Virus record (IMG/VR): IMGVR_UViG_3300048067_000332 | Coordinates: 1 to 31,825 of that record | Source: a virus | Strand: one strand, 5' to 3' | DNA length: 31,825 bases | Shown here: piece by piece, positions 1-8,349 of the stretch | How positions within the stretch are numbered: the first letter of the stretch is position 1 | How the letters are laid out: each line of letters starts with the position of its first letter | Made by a program: the position numbers and the translations under genes | The notes under the pieces: generated by a model | Told to the model about the DNA's origin: nothing | The model's database searches: none | The model's input: the letters and a program-made list of their open reading frames with translations, nothing else

Positions 1-232
1 CTATTTCCTTTAATAATTGCGCACCCATGTTTTCAAATGGATTTTCTAAATTTATTTCTTTTGAAATTGTTACCCCGTCATTAGTTATTACCGGCATACC
101 CTTTTTTTTGTCTATAACAACGTTATTACCATTCGGACCTAATGTAGACCCTACTGAATCAGAAACTTGCTGTATACCGGCTGCTAATAGCTCCCAAGCC
201 TCTGGTCCGCTTTTGATAATTTTAGCTGTCAT
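1..232 (-). CDS. groEL: Chaperonin GroEL, N-terminal part (gene continues at the other window end)
   Basis: This is the first 77 codons of a group I chaperonin subunit, the ATP-driven folding chamber. Residues fall on E. coli GroEL numbering: T30 in the STLGP motif, D52 in NDGVTISKE, and FENMGAQ at 66-72, all ATP-site or equatorial-domain signatures. The ATG at 232-230 has a GGGAG ribosome site 10 bases upstream (247-243). The frame runs off base 1 and resumes at 31825: counting the shared terminal 'ct' once gives KEI-ASKTNE-VSGDGTTTA, a normal GroEL junction, and a 546-residue protein against 548 in E. coli. It lies downstream of the lysis-like genes in the same direction. The 96 bases before it hold no convincing promoter, so it is probably read with the late genes. 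Identity is secure; that the ends are adjacent in the real genome is a strong inference. Confidence 0.95.
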   Translation of the reverse strand, partial: MTAKIIKSGPEAWELLAAGIQQVSDSVGSTLGPNGNNVVIDKKKGMPVITNDGVTISKEINLENPFENMGAQLLKEI

Positions 233-328
233 ACTTCTTATACTCCCATTTTTATTATAAAAATAGTATGAAATAAATTTCGTGTTTTGTAAATATTTTG
301 TACAAAAACTATTTAATAAAGATAATTA

Positions 329-529
329 TTATTTAATTTTATTAAAGTATCTTCTTCTTAAATAATTTATAGGTATAGACAAAAATTGACCTTGCGCCCA
401 TAGCATAAAACTATTTTGTATAGGTATTTTAAAAATGTATATTGCTTCAAAAACTAGAATACAATTTATTAAATTTGCTAATAATATATCAATAAATGTT
501 TCAACCAGTGATAATTTTCTTGATTGCAT
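329..529 (-). CDS. Small phage membrane protein, QSR-motif (DUF7220-like)
   Basis: This is a 66-residue protein starting MQSRKLSLVE, followed by one or two hydrophobic segments (about 12-31 and 38-55), and ending in a basic LRRRYFNK tail. This arrangement (QSR..S..E start, two hydrophobic stretches, Leu-Arg-Arg end) matches a family of small phage membrane proteins of unknown function that I recall as DUF7220. The ATG shares its A with the TAA of the gene before it, so translation is probably coupled. The position just before groEL and after a coiled-coil membrane protein suggests a lysis or membrane role. That role is inference only; membrane character is visible. Confidence 0.7.
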   Translation of the reverse strand: MQSRKLSLVETFIDILLANLINCILVFEAIYIFKIPIQNSFMLWAQGQFLSIPINYLRRRYFNKIK

Positions 530-1071
530 TATATTAAAAATGATACTGCAATTTTTATTAAATTTTCAATATCTATTGTTAAAAGTTTTGTGTAAACTAA
601 AATTGATATAGCTACAATTGCTATTAAACTATTTTTAAATCGTTTTAATTTTTTATCTATTGAGTTATTAAAGAATAAAATCTTTTGTATTAGATAATAG
701 TCGTTTGTTAATTGCATTTGTTTTGCTGTTAGTGCGTTATATCGACTCTGTAAATCTTCGATTGTTTTCGTACTTCCTAACCGCTCTTTTAACTTTATTT
801 TTTCAAGTTCTTCGGCTCTTTGCATTTCATCTATTTTGTCAAATCTAAAATCAATTTTTTCAAGTCTTTCAGTATTATATTTTAATGACTGTTCCATATT
901 TTTAATGCTTTGACATATGCTTGGTAAAGTTTTTGATTGCAATGTGTCAAACTCTTTCCACTTGCTTATTGAGTTTTCAGCTTGTGGCCTTAAAACTTCG
1001 TCAATAATTGTTTCTAGGCGTGTTAATGTCTGTTTTATGTCTTCATTTCTTTGTGCCATGACAGTACCCAT
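529..1071 (-). CDS. Coiled-coil protein with C-terminal membrane anchor
   Basis: This 180-residue protein is not a family I recognise. Residues 1-140 are highly charged and rich in heptad-like Leu/Ile, predicting a long coiled coil. Residues about 148-163 and 168-180 are hydrophobic after a KKLKRFK stretch, so the protein is probably held in the inner membrane by its C-terminus, with the coil in the cytoplasm. The architecture resembles XhlA-type or other lysis-cassette accessory proteins, but no signature proves it. The start at 1071 overlaps the preceding gene by 29 bases; the in-frame ATG at 1059 (MAQRNED) is an alternative and neither has a strong ribosome site. It is coupled by one base to the next small membrane gene. 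Confidence 0.7.
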   Translation of the reverse strand: MGTVMAQRNEDIKQTLTRLETIIDEVLRPQAENSISKWKEFDTLQSKTLPSICQSIKNMEQSLKYNTERLEKIDFRFDKIDEMQRAEELEKIKLKERLGSTKTIEDLQSRYNALTAKQMQLTNDYYLIQKILFFNNSIDKKLKRFKNSLIAIVAISILVYTKLLTIDIENLIKIAVSFLI

Positions 1072-1522
1072 TATAGAAACTTTCAGCCTTCAATAAGACT
1101 TCTTTGGGCGATAAGTTAGTATACACAAAACTTTTTTTTGATAAGTAGCGACTAAAATACAGGTCTGCAAGCTCACTACAAAAAAACTTTTTTTTGTTTT
1201 GTATTTTTATACCAAAAAAACCCAATAATACCCCTACAAAATCATAAGAAATATTTTGTTTTACAAGTTGGTCCAAATATTGAATAAATTCTTTACCTGC
1301 AAACGATTCTTTATTAAATGGCAATTTTATTGTAACAATAGGCTTTGCTAACTGTTTTTTTGTTTTTGTTACACCTTTACGTGATAAAGCCTGGTATATA
1401 CCTACTTTAGGTATTTCAATACTTACATGATTCACTTTTGAATTGGTTTTCAATTTAATTATACTAGCAAATAAGTAGTATAGTTTATTAGAATATCCGT
1501 GTATGTATATGTGTTCTGTCAT
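1043..1522 (-). CDS. Permuted papain-fold (NlpC/P60, YiiX-like) cysteine hydrolase
   Basis: This 159-residue protein carries the pattern of circularly permuted NlpC/P60 hydrolases: an early histidine in NHVSIEI (H32), a YDFVGVLLG segment (93-101) and the late catalytic-type cysteine in FFCSEL (C115). In that family Cys and His form the active site and cleave peptide or amide bonds, often in peptidoglycan. No signal peptide or membrane segment is visible. It starts two bases after the short fibre gene and overlaps the following coiled-coil membrane gene. It could be a virion-associated or lysis enzyme. Family assignment is from motif spacing; substrate is inferred. Confidence 0.75.
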   Translation of the reverse strand: MTEHIYIHGYSNKLYYLFASIIKLKTNSKVNHVSIEIPKVGIYQALSRKGVTKTKKQLAKPIVTIKLPFNKESFAGKEFIQYLDQLVKQNISYDFVGVLLGFFGIKIQNKKKFFCSELADLYFSRYLSKKSFVYTNLSPKEVLLKAESFYNGYCHGTKK

Positions 1523-1524
1523 TT

Positions 1525-2553
1525 TTAGACTTCAACTAAAACAAATTGTATTGATCTAATTATGTAAGCTCCTGAGCCGGATGAGCCGCTTGATCTTTTG
1601 GCCATGAGTGTCCATCGACTAGAAGTTGAGCTACTGGTTGTAGTTAGATCAAGTAGCGGCGTGCTCCCCATATTTAAATTTGTAGAATTGCCAGAATTTA
1701 AATCATAATGCAAGCTATATATTGTAGTGCCACCAGGGTTACTTAATGTAGTGCCAGTTTTTAGAAAAATTGCTGTACCACTATCGTCTATAATTCTTAG
1801 ATCAAAACCGTCGCCACCACTTCCGCCTCCATTTATTTCAATGTTGAGATAAACTTTGTAAATTCCATCAATTATTTTCTGCGTAGGCCATAAAAAAGGG
1901 TTAGGTCCCGAAACGCGTTCGGGTGTCACGTCTATCCAAGTTGAATTCGAGTTAAAAGATGTTCCTGTTGACCAATAAGTTCGCCTGTCAATAATTTTGT
2001 ATCTATCCGGTTCTTTTATATCAATATTTATTCTTGTTGCACTTACTGCTGTTCCAATTTCCAGTGGGTAATTAGTTGGTTTTGTTTCGGTAACACCACC
2101 CGATGTTCCTACATAATATTTATTACCAACTGTTAAAGAGCTAAAAGCATCATAAAAACCATAATCAATAGTGACTGTTCCACCACTGGATACAGTAGTT
2201 TTACATACACCTACAACGTTTGTAATTCCAGCACTGGTAGTATTATCTGCTTTATAAACTTGACCACTAGCTATTCTAACAACATCACCTGCCGTTAGGT
2301 TTTCACCAGCTGTTAAAGTTGAAAATGTTTTTCTTACATCTCCAGTTACATCACCAGTTACATTACCAGTTACATTACCAGTTACATCACCAGTAACATC
2401 ACCAGTAACATCACCAGTTAATGAATTAACTGTAATCTCATAAGTACCATCGGTTAAATAAGCAACAATTTGGTCACGGGAATTATTCCATTGTGCTCCT
2501 GTTAATTTTTCACCTGTATACAAGTCAAAATCATTTCTATTAGGTACTGGCAT
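1525..2553 (-). CDS. Tail fibre-like structural protein with TGDV repeats
   Basis: This 342-residue protein begins with a short conserved-looking virion-attachment stretch (MPVPNRNDFD...TGEKLTGAQWN), then seven tandem four-residue TG[D/N]V units (about 46-73). A 'LTAGENLTAGDVV' beta domain typical of phage fibres follows, and then a Ser/Thr/Gly-rich beta-strand C-terminus ending IRSIQFVLVEV. Repeats of this kind form trimeric beta-helical shafts in tail fibres. It lies between the ejection proteins and a cysteine hydrolase. ATG at 2553 shares a base with the upstream stop. A receptor-binding or accessory fibre role is likely; the ligand cannot be read from sequence. Confidence 0.75.
   Translation of the reverse strand: MPVPNRNDFDLYTGEKLTGAQWNNSRDQIVAYLTDGTYEITVNSLTGDVTGDVTGDVTGNVTGNVTGDVTGDVRKTFSTLTAGENLTAGDVVRIASGQVYKADNTTSAGITNVVGVCKTTVSSGGTVTIDYGFYDAFSSLTVGNKYYVGTSGGVTETKPTNYPLEIGTAVSATRINIDIKEPDRYKIIDRRTYWSTGTSFNSNSTWIDVTPERVSGPNPFLWPTQKIIDGIYKVYLNIEINGGGSGGDGFDLRIIDDSGTAIFLKTGTTLSNPGGTTIYSLHYDLNSGNSTNLNMGSTPLLDLTTTSSSTSSRWTLMAKRSSGSSGSGAYIIRSIQFVLVEV
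2341..2424. repeat. 12-bp tandem repeat inside the short fibre gene
   Basis: There are seven consecutive 12-base units of the form accagttacatc, with one to three changes each. They encode the TG[D/N]V shaft repeats on the minus strand. Unit length is a multiple of three, so slippage would lengthen or shorten the fibre without breaking the frame. Confidence 0.9.
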
Positions 2554-4109
2554 TATAATCCTCTCTCTTTTTTAATTTGCTCTAATGTTCTTAATTGACC
2601 AACATTTTGACTTTGACGTCGTTGTTGCATTAATTCTTCTCGTGTTTGTGGCATATCATCTTGTGGTTTTGCTGATTGTATACCAGCCTGTTTACTTAAT
2701 AATTTAGACAACATTCCTATATCAGTTCCACCAGGCCTCTGTGCTTGTTGTGCTTTTGTTAATAATTTAGTTGCAATCGGTTCTGTTTGTAAAGCTGCTT
2801 TACCTAATTGCCCTGCTAACAATGTCCCCCCAAGTAAAGGGTCAACGACACCTGCCCCAACTATTCCTCCACCGGTTAATAAGTTTGTAATCGGGCTACT
2901 ATTTTTCTCAATAGATTTTCTTAAGTCATCTTGTATTGCAGAGGCTTTTATCTGTTTGCTCAAACTTGTTGTATAGCCTGTTCTACCTGTATATTTATCT
3001 AATTTTTCAATATCCTTAAATAACGATTCTTTAGTCTGCCGTCCAGGCTTTTTGAGTTTTTTTATGTAATCAGCTTGCAACGATTGCATAGTGCTTTCAG
3101 TTTTTATTTTTTTAAGCCGGTTTATTAAATCTATGTTTTTGGCATATTCTTTATTAGCCTTTAAAAGGTCCGGGTGTGATTTTTTTAACCCTTTTTCTAA
3201 TACGTCTTTAATATTAGATAAATCACGTTTTTCCAATGGTGTTAAACTTGTATCTCTCATTGCTGTACTAAGTGACGAATTTACCCTTTTTGCTTGGTCA
3301 AATGTCATATCCATACCACCGAAAAATGTGTCTAATGCAATTTGCAATTGAGTTGAATCTTTTGTTTTTGGACCTGTACCTATAAGTAACCCTTTTGTTG
3401 CATCAAAATCAACTGCGTCGTCACCTTTTGTTAAATTTTGTAATCCTTCTGTAATTACCTTTTTTTCGTCTTTAGGCTTTAATTTTTTAAGAGCACTATT
3501 AAAACCCTTACTGTTTTTTCTTTGTGCTCTAAATAACAAATCGTTTAAGTCAAATAATTTATCCGCATTAGTCGTTGTTTCGACTTTTGTTAGTGGGCTG
3601 TCTTTAATAGCTACATCAACAATTTTCTTGTCTGCTTTTGTAGCAAATTTAGACAATAGTTTTAAGGCTGGCTTTGTTACTGCCTTTATACCGCCCCCTA
3701 GTACACCTTCGGTTGCTGCTGCCGTCAATCCGCTTGTCGCTGCCTCTTGTCCGGTTTCTCCTTCTAAAAGCCCTTGTAAAACCCGTGATCCACCTGTTAG
3801 TGCTGCTCCGGCTGCTATTCCTGCATAAGTTCCGGGAAATGCTAATGACGCATAGGGCGCAACCTTAGCTGCGCCAATTGCTAATTCTTTTGCTGTTGCT
3901 GGCTGCAATTGTTCAAAATCTGGCTGACCACCAACATCTTGTATATATTGCTCTTGTGGTGTTTGTTCTAGTGATGTGGCATCAAATTCAATTTGTTGTT
4001 GATATTGTGGATATTTAGAAATAACTTTATTAGCTAGTTCTAAGTCATCTATATCTTGATACTGTGGGTACTTATTTTTTATTCGTTGTGCAAATTGTGT
4101 ATAATTCAT
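2553..4109 (-). CDS. Internal virion / DNA-ejection protein
   Basis: This 518-residue protein starts with a duplicated short motif, IKNKYPQYQD and VISKYPQYQQ (about 10-39), seen at the N-terminus of many podoviral ejection or internal virion proteins. Alanine/glycine-rich hydrophobic segments lie near 74-107 and 395-430, separated by a long lysine-rich helical region. This alternation suits proteins that leave the capsid and insert into the host envelope during DNA delivery. The C-terminal 40 residues are Gln/Arg-rich. It is the third of four consecutive genes of this style, each almost touching the next, between the nozzle gene and the fibre gene. Role is from layout and composition, not from a catalytic motif; no transglycosylase signature was seen. 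Confidence 0.75.
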   Translation of the reverse strand: MNYTQFAQRIKNKYPQYQDIDDLELANKVISKYPQYQQQIEFDATSLEQTPQEQYIQDVGGQPDFEQLQPATAKELAIGAAKVAPYASLAFPGTYAGIAAGAALTGGSRVLQGLLEGETGQEAATSGLTAAATEGVLGGGIKAVTKPALKLLSKFATKADKKIVDVAIKDSPLTKVETTTNADKLFDLNDLLFRAQRKNSKGFNSALKKLKPKDEKKVITEGLQNLTKGDDAVDFDATKGLLIGTGPKTKDSTQLQIALDTFFGGMDMTFDQAKRVNSSLSTAMRDTSLTPLEKRDLSNIKDVLEKGLKKSHPDLLKANKEYAKNIDLINRLKKIKTESTMQSLQADYIKKLKKPGRQTKESLFKDIEKLDKYTGRTGYTTSLSKQIKASAIQDDLRKSIEKNSSPITNLLTGGGIVGAGVVDPLLGGTLLAGQLGKAALQTEPIATKLLTKAQQAQRPGGTDIGMLSKLLSKQAGIQSAKPQDDMPQTREELMQQRRQSQNVGQLRTLEQIKKERGL

Positions 4110-5239
4110 TAGAAAATACCTAATGGGTCATCAAGGGGTTGTGTTTGTGGTGTCGAAACGTCATTACCTACACTTGGAACTTGCAAACCATCTGTCATAG
4201 TTGCTTCATCAGTATCATCTATTTTATATTTTTTTCTAATTATACTACCAACCGAGTTTTGTGACTTTCTAATACCTTCATTAAGATCTTCTCTTAATTC
4301 TATTAACTTTAATAACATATCATCTGACAACATACCTGCCTGAAGTGCTGAACCTGCTGCAATTAGCAAATCAAGTTCTCGTTCATTTACACCTCCAAGT
4401 GCTCCACCTGTAGGACTAGCCGCCCTCATAGCTTGCAACTCTTCAAATGCTTTAGCACCCTGTACCGCTTTTAATGAAGTCATAGCTGATTTTGATCTTG
4501 GGTCTAAGCCACTTTTTCTTTTAGCTCCTTCGACAGCACTTTCTAATACACCATCAGCCGAAACGGCTTTTCCTAAGTCTGATAAAGCATATTTTTTTGT
4601 TTTTTCGTCAAATACTAATAGCTTATCAATATTTTTCACAATAGTTCCAAAAGTTTTTGCTTGAAAGTCTTCCATTTTTTTTGTTTGACTTGCTTCTTCT
4701 AAATCTTCTTTATATTGTTTCTCATTAAAAAATGTTTGATCGCCTTCACCTACTGGCAAGTTTACCTTATACAATGAACCTAATTCTTGAGGCATTTGTG
4801 CCGGTTTTTTTTGGCTATACCCCTGCACTTGTAAAGTTCTAATGTCTTTTTGTTCTTGTTTCTTTAATTTTTTATTTTCCTCAGCTGTTTTCATTTGTTG
4901 GTTAAATAAATCTTTCATTATTTTTTGTTTCTGTAATAGTTGTTGGTTTTGTGTTGTTAAATCCCTTTCATATGCACGTGTTGCGCCTTTGCTCATTTCA
5001 GCGGTAACTGTAGGGCTTGCCCCTAACGCTGCAGCTCCACCTGTAATTATACCCGATAATAATCGTCTACCTTCCGGTGTTTGTGAAAGTTCAAGTATTT
5101 TGCTTCCTGTTTTTTTTATTCCAGTTGTTACACCTTGTTGCAAACCAGATAAAAACCGACCAAATGACCGTTGTTTTATATCAGGTGCTTTATACTTGTT
5201 TTCTAGTGAGTTTATGTCAATTTCGTTGTATAGTGCCAT
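4109..5239 (-). CDS. Internal virion / ejection-type structural protein
   Basis: This 376-residue protein has a short glycine/alanine-rich hydrophobic stretch (about 60-78), a strongly charged coiled-coil region (about 95-140), and a C-terminal helical domain containing GALGGVNERELDLL and LQAGMLSDD. The 'GG.[VN].[EG][RE]EL..L..A' pattern recurs in phage internal structural proteins. It overlaps the start of the 518-residue gene by one base, so the two are probably made in fixed ratio. Function is inferred from neighbours: podoviral ejection proteins are encoded between the tail nozzle and fibre genes. No enzymatic motif seen. Confidence 0.7.
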   Translation of the reverse strand: MALYNEIDINSLENKYKAPDIKQRSFGRFLSGLQQGVTTGIKKTGSKILELSQTPEGRRLLSGIITGGAAALGASPTVTAEMSKGATRAYERDLTTQNQQLLQKQKIMKDLFNQQMKTAEENKKLKKQEQKDIRTLQVQGYSQKKPAQMPQELGSLYKVNLPVGEGDQTFFNEKQYKEDLEEASQTKKMEDFQAKTFGTIVKNIDKLLVFDEKTKKYALSDLGKAVSADGVLESAVEGAKRKSGLDPRSKSAMTSLKAVQGAKAFEELQAMRAASPTGGALGGVNERELDLLIAAGSALQAGMLSDDMLLKLIELREDLNEGIRKSQNSVGSIIRKKYKIDDTDEATMTDGLQVPSVGNDVSTPQTQPLDDPLGIF

Positions 5240-5253
5240 GTCTTTACCTTTAC

Positions 5254-5811
5254 CTATATATTACCAGTTACCGGCTGTAAACTACGACGATACGCTTCCA
5301 TAGCTTGCTCTTGGCGCAATCTACGCATTTGGTCACGCTCTGCCAATTCTTTTTGAGCTTTTACATTTGAGGCTTGTTGCGCTAATGCTTGATTTAAAAC
5401 ATTTTGCGATTTCATCTGCATTCGGGCTGCTTCTGGGCCTCGTACACCGGCACTAGTTAACCTTGTTAAATTTTGCATTAATGCAGGTTGTTGCGCTCTA
5501 ATATTTTGCGCTCTAATTATATCTTGTAAATTTTGTACTTGCTCTTGACCGGTAGTTTGACCAAGGCTAGACATACTTCTTCCAAAACGCAATTTTGCAA
5601 GCGGCAACGCCTGGGCTTGTCCTTCTGCTTGCTGTTCAAATATTCTACGTGCTAACTGTCTCTTTTGTTCTTGCAACGCTGCTTGTTTATCTGCGCCATA
5701 TTTTAATTGTTTTTCACGTTCTTTCATCTCTTTTTCTGTTGCTTTTCCAGAAAAGTAAAGTCCAGACATATCCCCGGCTATATTCGCTAAACCTTTATAT
5801 GATTTATCCAA
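5254..5811 (-). CDS. Gln/Ala-rich virion protein, paralogue of its upstream neighbour
   Basis: This 185-residue, highly charged protein is rich in Gln, Ala and Arg and predicted mostly helical. Its second half contains AGVRGPEA (about 121-128) and EQAMEAYRRSLQPV (about 168-181). Both motifs recur in the same order in the 217-residue protein encoded four bases upstream, so the two are tandem paralogues. Such small helical proteins are typical of podoviral internal cores or ejection sets. No signal peptide or membrane segment. The start ATG at 5811 follows the upstream stop at once. Structural role is inferred. Confidence 0.7.
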   Translation of the reverse strand: MDKSYKGLANIAGDMSGLYFSGKATEKEMKEREKQLKYGADKQAALQEQKRQLARRIFEQQAEGQAQALPLAKLRFGRSMSSLGQTTGQEQVQNLQDIIRAQNIRAQQPALMQNLTRLTSAGVRGPEAARMQMKSQNVLNQALAQQASNVKAQKELAERDQMRRLRQEQAMEAYRRSLQPVTGNI

Positions 5812-5815
5812 TTTA

Positions 5816-6469
5816 CTAACCTCCTATAAATGGTTCATTACCAAGTTTTCTAGTTGCGCCTATAGTAGGTTGTAACATCCTGGCATACGCATCCATTGCT
5901 TGTTGTGCTTTTACTTGTCTTGCTTCTTCAATCTCTTTTAATTTTTGCTGTTCTTTTAATTTAGAAACTTCTTCTAAAAGTCCTTGTTTTAAACTTCCTG
6001 CTGATATTTTTTTTCTCAATTCAGCTTCGGGTCCTCTAACTCCTGCTTGTTGCAACGATAATTCAGATTGTGCCAATCCTCTTTGTTGCTCTGGTGTTTG
6101 CCCTAAGTTTATTAACCTTTGCATATTCGTGATAGCTGCCGGCGTCCCACTCATTCCTGCTAACCCCATGTTTGCTTGTAGTAATGCTTGTTCGGCACGT
6201 TGTTGCGCTTGTTGTCCCCCTAATGCTTTCCCTGCTGCTATATCCCGTTCTAAACCTAATTGTTTTTGCCCTTGTTGAATTGCTATATCTGTTATATATC
6301 TTTGTAAGTCAGATTCTCTTTTTGCTAATTTTTCTTTCTCTTTCCCTTGAAAGAACGGGTCGACTACATCGCCAACAATTGGCGTGCTTCTTAATGCATA
6401 TTCCCCTACTTTACCTACTGCTTTTCCTACTGACTTGGTTGCTTTCCATGCATCGCTAAAAATACTCAT
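5816..6469 (-). CDS. Gln/Ala-rich virion protein, paralogue of its downstream neighbour
   Basis: This 217-residue protein has an N-terminus (SIFSDAWKATKSVGKAVGKV) resembling the short amphipathic start of many phage internal virion proteins. A helical Gln-rich middle follows, then AGVRGPEA (about 142-149) and QQAMDAYARMLQP (about 189-201), shared with the next gene. It ends TRKLGNEPFIGG. Ribosome site GGAAGG lies about 10 bases before the ATG. An 82-base AT-rich gap separates it from the nozzle gene upstream, the largest gap within this structural block. Probable ejection or core protein; the paralogy is directly visible, the role inferred. Confidence 0.7.
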   Translation of the reverse strand: MSIFSDAWKATKSVGKAVGKVGEYALRSTPIVGDVVDPFFQGKEKEKLAKRESDLQRYITDIAIQQGQKQLGLERDIAAGKALGGQQAQQRAEQALLQANMGLAGMSGTPAAITNMQRLINLGQTPEQQRGLAQSELSLQQAGVRGPEAELRKKISAGSLKQGLLEEVSKLKEQQKLKEIEEARQVKAQQAMDAYARMLQPTIGATRKLGNEPFIGG

Positions 6470-6551
6470 ATTAATTCACCTTCCAATTATACATTAAATT
6501 TATAACAGTTTTTTTATAATTTTTTATCATTTTTTTAAATTTTTTATTAAT

Positions 6552-8324
6552 TTACGGTAAAGTACCTTCACCAAGTATTTTCCAACCTCTAAAACTCAAT
6601 TGGCTTTCAGTTTCTAGCCTAAATCTAATCCATCGCCCATATTGATTGATATAAAACACATTGTAATCTTCTTCGTCGTCATTAGTTTCAAAATCGTTTT
6701 CGTCAAAATCGTCAAAACTAAACGCTGCGCCCTCATAATTAAATGAACCTTCTTTGGTTCTAACTGAGTTAATTGTAACATTTATGTTTACAGTATTATC
6801 ACCATCTTTGTCGTAATAGATAAATAACTTTGAGAATAGTTTAAAATCTTCGGTAGCTGCTATTTCTGGTATTTCAAGATATGCTTTTATCGTTTCTCCT
6901 CTATAAGTATCGGATTGATACATATGCTCAACAATTCCAGCATTCTTTTGACCTATAAATAATTTGTTATCAAATTGGCCAAACGTCCAATATCGTGGCG
7001 TATAGTTTTCAGTCTTTATAAAATACTTTGTCCATCCAGCTATACGAATGTCATAAACATAAATATAGTCCCCTACAATTAAATGATATTTGTAATCATA
7101 AAATGCTGCATGTAAATCATTATTTTTTAGTGAAGTTATAAAACCCTGATTATTTAGAGGCGAACTATAGTTTTGTGTTTTCAAGTTGTCAAAACTTGTA
7201 CTTAAATTAGTCGCAATATTACCGCTAAAAATACGTACGTCATATAAGTTTGAAACAAACATAACCCCACCAGTAACAATGTCATTTTCTGGTATACGTG
7301 CAATTGTAAATCCATCTGCACAACCGACATTTGACGTTGTTTGTTGTATCGTTGTAGTTGCACCCGATATGTCTGCTATATATATATGTTTTTCAGAAAA
7401 AACAATAATTTTGTCATAATCTGGTATTAATCCAGTCAAGCGTGTGTTATCGTTTCCAATACCACTGACGTCATATACACCACTTGTGTTAAAAAAAACT
7501 TCTATTTCGGGTTCTGTCACATATAAATAGTTAGGGCGCAATGGGTTTACACACCCTATAATTTTTTCATTTTTGACCGTTATAAATTGAGGTGTAGGGC
7601 AACTACTGTTAACACTTGGAATAGTTGCTCCCAATGAGCCGTCTGCAATATTGTCTACATATGAAGTCGTCACGTTATCCGCTATTGTCGCAACCAATTT
7701 AAGCTCTGACCCACCTGCGGTAGTCCTATATATTTTTCTTTGTGAAACTTCACTATTACCAACGGGTAAACTTAATGTAACAGAATTGCTTGTAACTGTT
7801 ACCGAGTTACTAATTGTTCCTAATATTATTTCCACGCCCGATATTTCATAAGTTAACGCGTAATAATATGTTCCTGTTAATAAACCAGGGTGAGCTAAAT
7901 CTTTAGCGGTAGGCGATCCCATTTGTTTTACATAAGAACCGTCATAAACTAACGGGTAATCGACACCATTAGATATAAATAATTTGTCATTTAGTATTGA
8001 AAACGTGCATTTTTTGCTAGGGGTCAATCCTTGATATATTACTACTGGTGTAACTAAAAAGTTTTTTATAACTTCGCCATTTCTTACAATAATATCTTCA
8101 GAAACAAAAGTTGAACTTGCATTTATATATCTAAAACGTGTTATACCATCTATAGGGCCGTCACCTACGTTATAACTAATTGATGGGACTTTAATCTTTT
8201 TACACCCTGTAACGGTGTCATAATTCATGTTTTCAATATTATAAAAGTAATCGCTAGGTATAAATTTACGACCTTTATCGTTTCTTAAACCTTTGGATTG
8301 AAAACTTTGTATTTCGAATGCCAT
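6552..8324 (-). CDS. Tail nozzle / packaged-DNA stabilisation-type protein
   Basis: This 590-residue protein is beta-rich with repeated blade-like segments (for example NDKLFISNGVDYPLVYDG near 110-128, DKIIVFSEKHIYIADI near 305-320, DNKLFIGQ near 455). This is the appearance of the propeller-containing nozzle proteins that follow the adaptor in P22/T7-like tails (T7 gp12, P22 gp10 type). The N-terminus has the usual opening (SFQSKGLRNDKGRKFIPSDYF...NMNYDTVTG). An acidic patch DDFDENDFETNDDEED lies near 539-554. It begins 25 bases after the adaptor gene. Placement and fold support a short-tail role; exact family membership is not proven by eye. Confidence 0.75.
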   Translation of the reverse strand: MAFEIQSFQSKGLRNDKGRKFIPSDYFYNIENMNYDTVTGCKKIKVPSISYNVGDGPIDGITRFRYINASSTFVSEDIIVRNGEVIKNFLVTPVVIYQGLTPSKKCTFSILNDKLFISNGVDYPLVYDGSYVKQMGSPTAKDLAHPGLLTGTYYYALTYEISGVEIILGTISNSVTVTSNSVTLSLPVGNSEVSQRKIYRTTAGGSELKLVATIADNVTTSYVDNIADGSLGATIPSVNSSCPTPQFITVKNEKIIGCVNPLRPNYLYVTEPEIEVFFNTSGVYDVSGIGNDNTRLTGLIPDYDKIIVFSEKHIYIADISGATTTIQQTTSNVGCADGFTIARIPENDIVTGGVMFVSNLYDVRIFSGNIATNLSTSFDNLKTQNYSSPLNNQGFITSLKNNDLHAAFYDYKYHLIVGDYIYVYDIRIAGWTKYFIKTENYTPRYWTFGQFDNKLFIGQKNAGIVEHMYQSDTYRGETIKAYLEIPEIAATEDFKLFSKLFIYYDKDGDNTVNINVTINSVRTKEGSFNYEGAAFSFDDFDENDFETNDDEEDYNVFYINQYGRWIRFRLETESQLSFRGWKILGEGTLP

Positions 8325-8349
8325 TTAGCTATTACCTTTTAACGGTTCT

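Noticed and set aside
254-259. TATAAT on the minus strand before groEL
   Set aside because: No matching -35, and the expected start lies on the Shine-Dalgarno site; not enough for a promoter call.
4842-5303. Plus-strand 153-residue frame with Cys/Phe-rich product
   Set aside because: Shadow of the 376-residue minus-strand virion protein; composition is typical of antisense reading of a Lys/Gln-rich gene.
6486-6491. TATAAT on the minus strand before the 217-residue virion gene
   Set aside because: No -35 at a proper distance, and the start would fall inside the ribosome site; likely chance in AT-rich DNA.
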